This document shows positions 1 to 7,894 of a stretch of 64,000 bases of DNA, piece after piece. The first letter of the stretch is position 1; each line of letters opens with the position of its first letter. The stretch is taken from contig JBBQHP010000011.1 of assembly GCA_038324085.1 (NCBI GenBank), forward strand, positions 1 through 64,000. Direction: 5' to 3'. The notes below the pieces were generated by a model. That model saw only the letters and a program-made list of their open reading frames with translations, did not search any database and was not told the DNA's origin. Both the position numbers and the translations under genes were made by a program. The DNA comes from Ga0077523 sp038324085 (lineage in GTDB: Bacteria; Pseudomonadota; Gammaproteobacteria; Burkholderiales; Ga0077523).

Positions 1-48
1 GCGCGCGCCGCGGTGGGTAACGCGGGGCTGATCGGGTGGGGATCGGCG

Positions 49-804
49 TCATGGTTTTATGGATTTCGTGGCAGGGACAGACTTGCGCAGGGACTCGCTG
101 CCGTGCAGCTCGATGCGGTGACTGTTGTGCACGATACGATCGAGGATGGCATCGGCGAGCGTGGGATCGGCGAGGTACTCGTGCCAGTGTGCGACGGGCA
201 GCTGGCTGGTAATGATGGTGGAGCGTCCGCTGGTGCGATCGTCGATGAGCTCGAGCAGGTCGGAGCGTTCGGCAGCTCCGATGGGGGCCAGAGCCCAGTC
301 GTCCAGGATGAGCACGTCGACGCGGGCGAGTTGCGCGAGGCGTCTGCCGAAGGAGCCCTCAGCGTGAGCGAGGCGCAATTCCTCGAGCACTCGCGAGAAG
401 CGCGTGTAGAGCGCCGAGAAGCCGTGTCGGCAGGCCTGACTCGCCAGCGCGCAGGCGATCCAGCTCTTGCCCAAGCCCGTCTCCCCGGTGGCGATCACCG
501 ACTGGCCCCCGCGCACCCAGTCGCAGGAGCCAAGCGTGCTGATCAGGCGAGCGTCCAGGCCGCGCACCGCTCGGGTATCGAGATCCTCCAGGCACGCTCC
601 GGGGTATTTGAGCCGTGCCTGCTTGAGCAAGCGGTCGAGTCTGCGCGTGTCGCGCCAGAGCACTTCCCGATCGACCAGCAATCCGAAGCGCTCCTCGAAG
701 GCCAGTGCATGACTGGCCGGCTGGGCGCTCTGCTCTTCGAAGGCGCGCGCCATGCCGTCGAGTTTGAGACCGCGAAGGCGGGTGAGGGTTTGTTGTGTGA
801 GCAT
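49..804 (-). CDS. istB: IstB-like ATP-binding helper of IS21 transposition
   Basis: AAA+ ATPase of 251 residues that assists the IstA transposase in target selection, as known for the IS21 family. The Walker A motif is slightly unusual (GETGLGKS) and Walker B is VLILDDW. The C-terminal part, with an ITSQLP segment and an ILDRIVHNSHRIEL stretch, is typical of IstB. I start at the ATG preceded by AGGAGAACTC; an open frame continues upstream but has no comparable ribosome binding site. It lies about 125 bp downstream of istA on the same strand. The length matches the family, so it is probably intact. Confidence 0.93.
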   Translation of the reverse strand: MLTQQTLTRLRGLKLDGMARAFEEQSAQPASHALAFEERFGLLVDREVLWRDTRRLDRLLKQARLKYPGACLEDLDTRAVRGLDARLISTLGSCDWVRGGQSVIATGETGLGKSWIACALASQACRHGFSALYTRFSRVLEELRLAHAEGSFGRRLAQLARVDVLILDDWALAPIGAAERSDLLELIDDRTSGRSTIITSQLPVAHWHEYLADPTLADAILDRIVHNSHRIELHGSESLRKSVPATKSIKP

Positions 805-929
805 GAGTTCTCCTTTGGGTTGCGTTCGGTGGTCGTTGTCAGTGGTAGTACTTGGGCCCGCGCACGTTGGCGTGCGCGGGCAGTGCGGGGGCATCGTCGA
901 ACAACGCGCCCTGCGCGAGCGGTTGCCGG

Positions 930-2369
930 TCAAGGCCGTGCTGGAGAATCGACAAGCACGCTGCGGCGGCTCTTGGCCCCGAGGTGAACGGCGCGCACGC
1001 ACGCGGCCTCCATGCGTGTGTCGCCGAACTTGCGCGCCAGGGCGAGCATGCCCAGACAGGCACGGTAGCCCTGTTCGGGGTGCGGTTTGCTCTGCAGGAT
1101 ATGACTGACCACCTCGCGGGTCGCCGGGCCGATCGCCCCGGCCCAGCGCAGCAGGCGGGCTGGAGACCACTCCTTGTGGGCCCGGTGCGAGGCGGGCATA
1201 TGCTCGGGCACGGTGCTGTAGCCCCCGCGCACGCTGCTTCGCACATGGCTGGCAACGCGCCGGTGGCGGTAGAGCACCTCGAGCGCGCCGCGGGTGATGC
1301 GAAGCTCAACCTCTTGTCCGACCAGGGCGTGGGGCACCGAGTAGTAGTGCCGCTCGAACTCGACGTGGTAGTCCAGACGCGAGACCCGAGCGCGCTTGAA
1401 CTGGGCGTACTCGAAGGGCGTGGGTGGCAGCGGCGTGAGCGCCGGACGCTCGATGAGCTCGAACCAGCTGCGCCGGCAGCCTTCGAGCTTCTGGAACGGG
1501 CGGTTGTTCAGGTCCTCCAGCAGCGGCCCGATCGCGGCGTTCAATTCAGCCAGGCTGTAGAAGCGATGATGGCGCAGGCGCGCGAGAATCCATCGTTCCA
1601 CCAGGAGCACGCCGGCCTCAGCGGCGGCCTTATCCTTCGGATGCCGGGGCCGCGCCGGAAGGATCGCGCAGCCGTAGTGCTCGGCCAACGCCTGGTAGGT
1701 CCGGTTCGGATCGGGTTCGTATCGGTCCGGCCCCGAGATCAACGCGCGCGCATTGTCGGGCACCAGCAGTGCCGGCGCCCCGCCAGCGTACTGAAGCGCA
1801 TTGACGTGCGCCGCGATCCAGTCGAGCTTGGTTTGCGTCCAGGTCGCCTCGGCGTAAGCGAAATTGGAGGCACCCCAGACCGCCACGAAGATCTGCGCAC
1901 GCCGCTCGGTATGCCCGTCGGCATCGAACACCGGCACCGTCTGACCGGCGTAGTCGACGAACAGCTTCTCGCCGGCGACATGGGTCTGGCGCATCGAGCG
2001 ACGCAGCGTCCCCGCGAAGGCCTGATAGCGTTCGTAGAAACGCGAACGGCTGTAGGGCACGCCCTGGGCACTCTCGCGGTACTCCTCCCACAGCAGCATG
2101 AGCGTGACGCCCTTGCGCTTGAGTTCCCGGTGCACCGTGGCGAAGTCCGGTGGCGCGAACTTCGCCTGACCCGCGCGCTTCGGATTCAATCGCGCCACCA
2201 GCGCCGTGTCATCCAGACCCACGGCCTCGCCGTGAGACAGCCCGGCGGTCTGGGCTGCGCTCAGATAGTTGCTGACCGAGGCCTTGGAAATACCCAGCGC
2301 CCGCGCGATCTGCGACTGGCTGAGCCTGCATTCGTCCCTGAACCGGAGAACTTCTCGAATTCTTTGCAT
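930..2369 (-). CDS. istA: IS21-family transposase IstA
   Basis: DDE transposase of about 479 residues. It opens with a helix-turn-helix (SQSQIARALGISKASVSNYL), followed by the RNase H-like catalytic core with FVDYAGQTVPVFD and LVPDNARALI as probable first and second acidic motifs, and HPKDKAAAEAGV leading to the third. A C-terminal segment of the Mu-transposase type follows. I chose the ATG beginning MQRIREVL because IstA proteins usually start just before the HTH. A TTG at 2408 would add 13 residues, and neither start has a clear ribosome binding site. It pairs with istB downstream and appears complete. Confidence 0.92.
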   Translation of the reverse strand: MQRIREVLRFRDECRLSQSQIARALGISKASVSNYLSAAQTAGLSHGEAVGLDDTALVARLNPKRAGQAKFAPPDFATVHRELKRKGVTLMLLWEEYRESAQGVPYSRSRFYERYQAFAGTLRRSMRQTHVAGEKLFVDYAGQTVPVFDADGHTERRAQIFVAVWGASNFAYAEATWTQTKLDWIAAHVNALQYAGGAPALLVPDNARALISGPDRYEPDPNRTYQALAEHYGCAILPARPRHPKDKAAAEAGVLLVERWILARLRHHRFYSLAELNAAIGPLLEDLNNRPFQKLEGCRRSWFELIERPALTPLPPTPFEYAQFKRARVSRLDYHVEFERHYYSVPHALVGQEVELRITRGALEVLYRHRRVASHVRSSVRGGYSTVPEHMPASHRAHKEWSPARLLRWAGAIGPATREVVSHILQSKPHPEQGYRACLGMLALARKFGDTRMEAACVRAVHLGAKSRRSVLVDSPARP

Positions 2370-2527
2370 GGCAATCCGCTGGGCCGGCACACCGATCTCC
2401 TTAACCAAAAAGGAGCCAGCGTAACCAGCCGATTCATCGAATCGCCACTCACTGCACCGGCTTGTTCAGCGTTGCGTCAAACCGATTCCGAGCATCGTGA
2501 ACGACATTCCGGAATACCCCGCAATTC

Positions 2528-2612
2528 GTTCACCTTCGATCGGATTCGCGTTCACCTTCGTCGGAACGGTGTTCACCTTCGTTCGGAAACAGTGTTCACC
2601 TTCGGTCGGAAT
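2528..2612. repeat. Four direct repeats at the right end of the IS21 element
   Basis: Four imperfect copies begin GTTCACCTTCG at 2528, 2550, 2571 and 2594, a spacing of 21-23 bp. Each continues with a TCGGAA/TCGGATT-type half. Tandem internal repeats near the termini are known for IS21-family elements, where they act as transposase binding sites. The last copy ends about 8 bp before the foreign istA relic, which fixes the right boundary of the element near 2612. Confidence 0.8.
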
Positions 2613-2619
2613 ACACCTG

Positions 2620-2703
2620 GGCGGGGAGAGCTACGTGGCGCTCGCCGAGGGCCTGCAAAACGCGTTGTGGGCGCTGGGAGGTGCCCCGCGCGAGCATCGC
2701 AGC
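2620..2703 (+). pseudogene. 28-codon relic of a second IS21-type istA
   Basis: The plus strand encodes GGESYVALAEGLQNALW followed by ALGGAPREHRS. This is a very characteristic internal segment of IstA-type transposases around the LAEGLQNALWALGG motif. It has the opposite orientation to the intact istA next to it and is cut off at both sides: by the IS21 terminal repeats on the left and by beta-barrel gene sequence from about 2704. It is what remains of an older IS21 insertion. Confidence 0.75.
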
Positions 2704-3200
2704 GTAGGACCGACGTTGCCGCTGGTCTGCCAATTGAGATCCTGCTCGATGTCGACCAGGCGGGCACCGACAAGAACTTGCACCGGTGCCGCGGGATCGG
2801 CGCTGACTTCGTAAGTCCCCGCGAGTGTCCAGACCCATACCTTGACCTTCAGATCGAGGTTGGCGCTGGCACCGACCGGAATTTACGCACCGCCAATCGC
2901 GATGTCGCGCGAGTCGGACGCGCAGCCATTCACATTGAGGTACATGAGGTCGGTGAAAGCGCCCCAACGTTCCTTGTTTACCTCGAAGGTGCCCATGAAG
3001 GCGCCCTTCAGATTGCCGATGATCTGGTCAGGACTCACGTTGACCGATCCACCCTCGTGATGAAGCTCGGTCGTGCCGCTGATCGTCGGGGGGTAGCCGT
3101 ACAGAATGGGGTGGTAACGCCACGCGTCGGTGGACTGGACGACCGCGACGAACGCACGTTGCGACCCCCCGTTGAGAAAATTCTTGTCCCTCCAACGACC
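2704..3200 (-). pseudogene. Fragment of an outer-membrane beta-barrel protein with an in-frame stop
   Basis: The minus strand encodes WRYHPILYGYPPTISGTTEL, then EVNKERWGAFTDLMYLNVNG, which resembles a family of proteobacterial outer-membrane beta-barrel proteins of unknown function. A TAA stop at 2883-2885 interrupts the frame after DIAIGGA. The same frame then continues convincingly with VGASANLDLKVKVWVWTLAG and VQVLVGARLVDIEQDLNW until the homology ends at the istA relic near 2704. No signal peptide or plausible start is visible upstream. The gene has lost both ends and carries a nonsense change, so it is a dead remnant. The family assignment rests on pattern recognition only. Confidence 0.65.
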
Positions 3201-3356
3201 GAGGTGTAGTCTAAAATTGAGGACGTTCGACAAGTTGCTTGATAAGTCGCATTCGCTTCTTCCGCAATACGGTTCGCGTCGCACGCACGGTGGTTTGAGA
3301 CAATCTATCAGTCGACATCCCGCTCGCACGGGGTGCCCGCCGCATGGGAGGAATGG

Positions 3357-4448
3357 ATGGGCGTGCCGACAACACCTTCTGGGCCGGGCCGGACTGCTGC
3401 CTCTGGTGCTAGCGTGGCCTGCGCGGTCACACCCGAGGCGCTCGATGGCGACAGCGTGCTGCGGTCGATGCGCGCGCGCCTTGGGATCATCGGCACGGCG
3501 CCGGCGTTCGTGCAGGCGCTGCGCGATCTGGCGCGCTTTGCGCAGGTTGACGTGCCAATCCTGATATCGGGCGAGACCGGCACCGGCAAGGAAGTCGCCG
3601 CCCGCGCGATCCACTACCTCAGCGCGCGTGCCGATGGCCCCTTCGTGCCGATGAACTGCGGCGCGCTGCCCGAGCGTCTGCTCGAAAACGAGCTGTACGG
3701 TCACGGGCGGGGCGCCTTCACCGACGCACGCGAGGAGCAGGCCGGGCTGATTGCGCAGGCCAGCGGCGGCACGATGCTATTCGACGAGATCGACTGCCTC
3801 GATCAGCATTCGCAGGCCGCCCTGCTTCGTTTCCTGCAGGACCGACGCTATCGGCCGCTGGGCGCACAGCGCGAACGCGAGGCCAACGTCCGCATCATCG
3901 CCGCGAGCAATGCCTGCCTCGATGACCATGTCACGCAAGGCCGCTTCCGCGCCGACCTGCTGTACCGGCTTGATGTCGCGCGTGTCGAACTGCCGCCGCT
4001 GCGCGACCGGCGCGAGGACATCCTGCCGCTAGCCCGGCATATCCTCGGAATAGTCGCGCAGCGCTACGCGATCGCGCCACCCGCCATCGGCACCGCGGCG
4101 CAAGACTGGCTGCTGACGCAGGACTGGCCGGGCAATGTCCGCCAGCTCGAGAACGTCATCCACCGCGCCATGCTGCTCCGCGAGGACGGCATGCTCGCCC
4201 TTCCCCCTGCCAAGGCCCGGCCGGCGGCGGCGGACGATGCCAGTCGCGCGCCGGGCCGCCTTCGCGGCACACTCAAGGTCGAGCGCGCGAGGCTGACGGA
4301 GAGCTTCGAGCGAACTTACCTGATGTGGGTGCTGCAGGACGCTAACGGCAATGTCTCGCAGGCGGCACGCCAGGCCGGCACCGAGCGGCGGCATCTGGGG
4401 CGGATGATCCGGCGCCACGGCATCGACGTCAGCACCTTCCGGCGATAG
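3357..4448 (+). CDS. Sigma-54-dependent activator (AAA+ plus Fis HTH, no sensor domain)
   Basis: Bacterial enhancer-binding protein of about 363 residues. The AAA+ domain has Walker A GETGTGKE (about residues 72-79), a GAFTGA-loop variant GAFTDA (119-124), Walker B GGTMLFDEID (137-146) and DWPGNVRQLENV in the lid region. A Fis-type HTH at the C-terminus contains NVSQAARQAGTERRHLGRMI. Only some 45 residues precede the AAA+ domain, so there is no receiver, GAF or PAS domain, as in PspF. I start at the ATG with GGGAGG 5 bp upstream; a GTG at 3333 is an alternative. It converges on the last eCIS gene, and a sigma-54 promoter precedes the first, so it is the obvious candidate regulator. What controls its own activity is not visible. 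Confidence 0.9.
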   Translation: MGVPTTPSGPGRTAASGASVACAVTPEALDGDSVLRSMRARLGIIGTAPAFVQALRDLARFAQVDVPILISGETGTGKEVAARAIHYLSARADGPFVPMNCGALPERLLENELYGHGRGAFTDAREEQAGLIAQASGGTMLFDEIDCLDQHSQAALLRFLQDRRYRPLGAQREREANVRIIAASNACLDDHVTQGRFRADLLYRLDVARVELPPLRDRREDILPLARHILGIVAQRYAIAPPAIGTAAQDWLLTQDWPGNVRQLENVIHRAMLLREDGMLALPPAKARPAAADDASRAPGRLRGTLKVERARLTESFERTYLMWVLQDANGNVSQAARQAGTERRHLGRMIRRHGIDVSTFRR

Positions 4449-4495
4449 CCTCCGGACAATGGCATGAGGACCCGCACCGGTGCGACCTGGCGGCT

Positions 4496-7400
4496 CTATT
4501 TGCCGACATAGGGAATGAGCTTGACCTTGCCGACCTTGCGCAGCGCATCGATCTTGAGCATCAGCGGATTGGACATGTAGGTGGTATTGCGGAAATAGAG
4601 CGTGAGCGTCGAATTGGTCTGCTCGACATATTCGAGCATTGCCTTCACGTTGCCGGTCTGCGACATGTTTGCCCAGTCCTTGAGTTCGACGAAATCGTAG
4701 GATTCGCCCCACTTGAGCGCCGGGGGATTGCCGACAACGTGATCGGGAATGAACTCGGCGGAGCCCTTGGGCGCGCCCATCGTCTTGGTGTTTTTCTTGC
4801 CAAGGTCATAGGCGGCGGCGAGTTCGCGCTCGGTCATGCCGCCGAGCGCATTGTTCTCCCAGGCCTGCGCCGCCATCTTTTCCCAGCGATCGAACGGAAG
4901 TACGCCGCCTTCGCGGACATAGCGCACGAACCGCAGATCCTTGCCCGCCGACGTGCCAACGGCGAAAGCAGGCGTATTGAGCAGCTTCTCGATCTCCTTG
5001 ATCGACATGCCTTCGGCGCGCTTGATCAGTTCGGCGCGCGTGAGCAGATCGCGCATCGCCACCTTGCCTGCCTCGCTGCCCAGCGCCTGCGCCATGGCCA
5101 GGTCTTCGACAAGCTGCGGATTTTTGCCGATCAGCGATGCGGCGGCGTCGGGGCCGAGCACCGCCAGACGCTCGGTGCTGCGCAGGGCCTGCAGTTCATC
5201 GGCAAGCACCGCCGCTTCGCTGGCGATCCGTTGGGCGGCCACCTTGTCGGCGGCGGCGGCGGCCTTGGCACTCCGCCCTTCCAGATCGAGCAGGCGCTGG
5301 GTGAGCGCCTTGTTACCCCCCAGCTCGGCCGCAAATTCGGCACGCAAAGTGCCGCAGACCGTGCAGCGCACGAGCCAGCCATTTGGGGCCACCGATACGG
5401 TATGGCCGCCGAGCGAGGTCGGCGACTTGCCCAGCGCGTGGCCGACAGCAGCGTCGAGTTCCTCGATGCCATGCGCGATCGCCTTGGCTTCGTTGCCGGC
5501 GGCGTGGCCGAGCGTCTTTTCGACGGTCGCGCCTTTCTGACCCAGTTCCTCAGCGGTGTGCAGCACTCGCCCCGACAGTCCCTTCAGCCCCGAGGCTCCC
5601 TCGGCCGCATCCGCAGCGACGCGCAATTCGGCGAGCGCCTTGGCTGAGTCCGCACCTTCAGCAGCGAGGAAGCGGCGCGTGGCGCTGCTAAGCGTGGTGA
5701 AAGCGGTTCGCCCGGCCGTCAGCAGTGTCCTGGCCCCGCGCACGGCCGCGCCGGCATCGACCATCGCGCCGACGATCTCGACGCCAAGCCAGAACAGCGA
5801 GGGATCGGAGGCCGAGATCGCCTTGGCCTTGTCGAAATCGCTGCCAGCCATGGCCTTATCGAGCAGATATTCATCGACATGCTCGACCGCCTGGATCGCG
5901 CCAAGCGTGAAGGCGCTGATCCCCGCGAGGGCAATGCCGCCCGCCGCCAGGCTGCTGCCGCCCGAAGGCAAGGCCGCAACGATCGACAGTCCGATGATCA
6001 GCACGGTCATCAGGCGCTCGCGCCATGTGGCATTATCCTTGACCTGCGTGACCTTGTCATCGACCATGCGGTTGCGCATGCGCCCCATCGCCGTGGCGTC
6101 GTTGGCGCCTGATGCAGCCTTCGCCAGCGTGATGATGTCGGCCAGCTTCCAGATGCTTGCCTTGCCGCCGGGATGCAGCTCCTCGCGCACCTTGGCGATA
6201 TTGTCGAGCGTACCGAGAACCTGATCGTTGAGCACTTCGGCGGCGTCCGCCGATGGCCCCGAGGCAAGCGCCTTGAGCGATCTGATGTCATCCGAAATCC
6301 GGCCAAGGACGGGATAGCGTTCCTGATAGGTGCCCTGCAGGATAGCGAGTTCGCCCTGCTTCTTTTCGCGTTCCTTGCCCAGCTCCGCGTGCTTGGCCTT
6401 GTTCGCCTCGGGAATCTCGGTGAAGCATCCACCCTGACTGCATGTCGTCTTGGTCAGGTAGAATTGCTCCATGCCCAGCTTGGAGATTTCCTCGCGCTTG
6501 GCCAGCAGATCCTTGGCGGCGCCCGCCAACGACTGCCCCGGCAACTGGTTCTCCATCGCATTGTGCGTCGTTTCGTCATAGTCGGTGACCGTTCCCCCCT
6601 CTCCGTCGCGGTGGGTCCGGGCCTTGGTCGTCGTCCAGCGCTGCAACCCATAGCGCAGGCGCTCGGCCTCGGCGCTCGCTTCGCTGGCCTTGAGAATGTC
6701 GAGCGTGATGGTGATGGCGTTGGCTTCGAAGGTATCGACATAGGCCAGCGCTTCAGCGCGGACCTGCGTGTAGACCTCGATCACGGTCAGCCGGGCATCA
6801 TTCCAGATCGTCTCGTCCTGCATGTCGCGCTGGGCGTCGAGCGGCGAGCGCACCGCAGCGCGAAAGGCATAAGTGTGCGCCATGATTGGCATGCCCACGG
6901 GCTTGGGCACTTCGCCGCGTACGAACTGGCCATACCATTCGTCGGCGCCCTCCATACCGATCGTCCCGATCAGGCGGCGCATCTCCCGGCGCATGAATTC
7001 GGCGTCCTTAGCAACCGGAACGCCGCGATAATAGGCTACCGTGCTCGACGGCCGAAGCGGCACTTCTTCCTTTGGTTTGAAGTCTGCCGTCGCCTGGGCG
7101 ATGGTCCCACCCCCGCTATTGGCGTGGGGATCTGGCGCGCGCCGCACCCCGCCATGGCCGAGCGCGACGTGCCCCAGTTCATGCGCGAGCAGCGTCTGCC
7201 CGCGCCGCGAAGCCGGATCGTAGGCGCCCTGGGCAAAGCCGATGTCACTACCCAGGGCATAGGCACGCGCGCCGATGTTCCGCGCGGTGGCGGCGGCGCG
7301 ACTGTCGGTATGGATACGAACGCCGGAGAAATCGACACCGCTGCTGGCCTCGAAGCGCGCGCGCGTAGCGCCATCCAGCGTTCGGCCGGGGCCACTGAAT

Positions 7401-7894
7401 GCCCGCGAGACGGTGGTCGGCGGAGCAGATGCCTCGGCGGACTTGCGACGGATCACGCCGCCCTTGCCGCCGGCGCATTTGTCGCAGGTTCCGCCGCAGG
7501 CGCAGGGAGCCCGGCTGCCGCCCACCATGGCCGTGGCAAAGCGGTCAGCGGCGTTCTCCTCGGGATCATCAGCCCCGCCGACCTCGAGCTTGGCGCGCAG
7601 CCCAGCATGTTCCGCCCCCTCGAGCAGCGCGCGCTCCTCGGCCTGCCGGCCAAGCATGATGCGCTCGCCCATGTTCCGCGCGCGCGCGCCGTTCCGATGC
7701 GCCAGCGCGCCCGCCGCCCGGCTGCGCTGCGCGCGCACCGCCGAGAATGGCAGGGCGACCGATTTTGCCGGCTCGGCGCGGTGGACCGACTCAGCGGGCT
7801 GAACTGAGTGTTCGCGCAGATCGGGCGCTGTGAGCTTGCTGGGCGGCGCGAGGCCCCTTCGCACTGGCTGCGTGGTTTTCGCGCCGGCGCTCAT
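4496..7894 (-). CDS. eCIS cargo protein: DUF4157 domain with C-terminal PD-(D/E)xK nuclease-like toxin
   Basis: 1132 residues, last gene of the operon. A low-complexity basic N-terminus holds a cysteine cluster (CACGGTCDKC, 131-140). A DUF4157 domain (about 171-250) follows with an intact HELGH zinc-protease-like motif at 238-242. This domain is the recognised marker of eCIS-associated effectors. A long helical middle contains a hydrophobic stretch around MTVLIIGLSIVAALP and a CTVCG pair. Near the C-terminus IPD (1049-1051) and VELKDW, with E1070 and K1072, match the PD-(D/E)xK nuclease pattern. I infer a DNase- or RNase-type toxin loaded into the tube. No immunity gene follows. The start overlaps the previous stop as ATGA. 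Confidence 0.8.
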   Translation of the reverse strand: MSAGAKTTQPVRRGLAPPSKLTAPDLREHSVQPAESVHRAEPAKSVALPFSAVRAQRSRAAGALAHRNGARARNMGERIMLGRQAEERALLEGAEHAGLRAKLEVGGADDPEENAADRFATAMVGGSRAPCACGGTCDKCAGGKGGVIRRKSAEASAPPTTVSRAFSGPGRTLDGATRARFEASSGVDFSGVRIHTDSRAAATARNIGARAYALGSDIGFAQGAYDPASRRGQTLLAHELGHVALGHGGVRRAPDPHANSGGGTIAQATADFKPKEEVPLRPSSTVAYYRGVPVAKDAEFMRREMRRLIGTIGMEGADEWYGQFVRGEVPKPVGMPIMAHTYAFRAAVRSPLDAQRDMQDETIWNDARLTVIEVYTQVRAEALAYVDTFEANAITITLDILKASEASAEAERLRYGLQRWTTTKARTHRDGEGGTVTDYDETTHNAMENQLPGQSLAGAAKDLLAKREEISKLGMEQFYLTKTTCSQGGCFTEIPEANKAKHAELGKEREKKQGELAILQGTYQERYPVLGRISDDIRSLKALASGPSADAAEVLNDQVLGTLDNIAKVREELHPGGKASIWKLADIITLAKAASGANDATAMGRMRNRMVDDKVTQVKDNATWRERLMTVLIIGLSIVAALPSGGSSLAAGGIALAGISAFTLGAIQAVEHVDEYLLDKAMAGSDFDKAKAISASDPSLFWLGVEIVGAMVDAGAAVRGARTLLTAGRTAFTTLSSATRRFLAAEGADSAKALAELRVAADAAEGASGLKGLSGRVLHTAEELGQKGATVEKTLGHAAGNEAKAIAHGIEELDAAVGHALGKSPTSLGGHTVSVAPNGWLVRCTVCGTLRAEFAAELGGNKALTQRLLDLEGRSAKAAAAADKVAAQRIASEAAVLADELQALRSTERLAVLGPDAAASLIGKNPQLVEDLAMAQALGSEAGKVAMRDLLTRAELIKRAEGMSIKEIEKLLNTPAFAVGTSAGKDLRFVRYVREGGVLPFDRWEKMAAQAWENNALGGMTERELAAAYDLGKKNTKTMGAPKGSAEFIPDHVVGNPPALKWGESYDFVELKDWANMSQTGNVKAMLEYVEQTNSTLTLYFRNTTYMSNPLMLKIDALRKVGKVKLIPYVGK

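Larger units (their letters stand above)
1..2612 (-). mobile_element. IS21-family insertion sequence, left end outside the window
   Basis: The block carries a complete istA/istB pair in IS21 order on the minus strand, and four direct repeats beyond the istA start mark its right end. The stop of istB lies only 48 bases from the window edge and no counterpart repeat is seen there, so the left end is outside the window. It abuts a relic of another istA and then a broken beta-barrel gene. The element therefore appears to have landed in or next to an older IS21 copy. Confidence 0.85.

Noticed and set aside
2528..2612. CRISPR-like array
   Set aside because: Only four copies that are themselves imperfect with almost no spacer, located at an IS21 terminus; these are transposase-binding repeats.
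852..3209. 785-codon open frame on the plus strand over istA
   Set aside because: Antisense to a clear transposase and running through the IS end repeats; no protein character.
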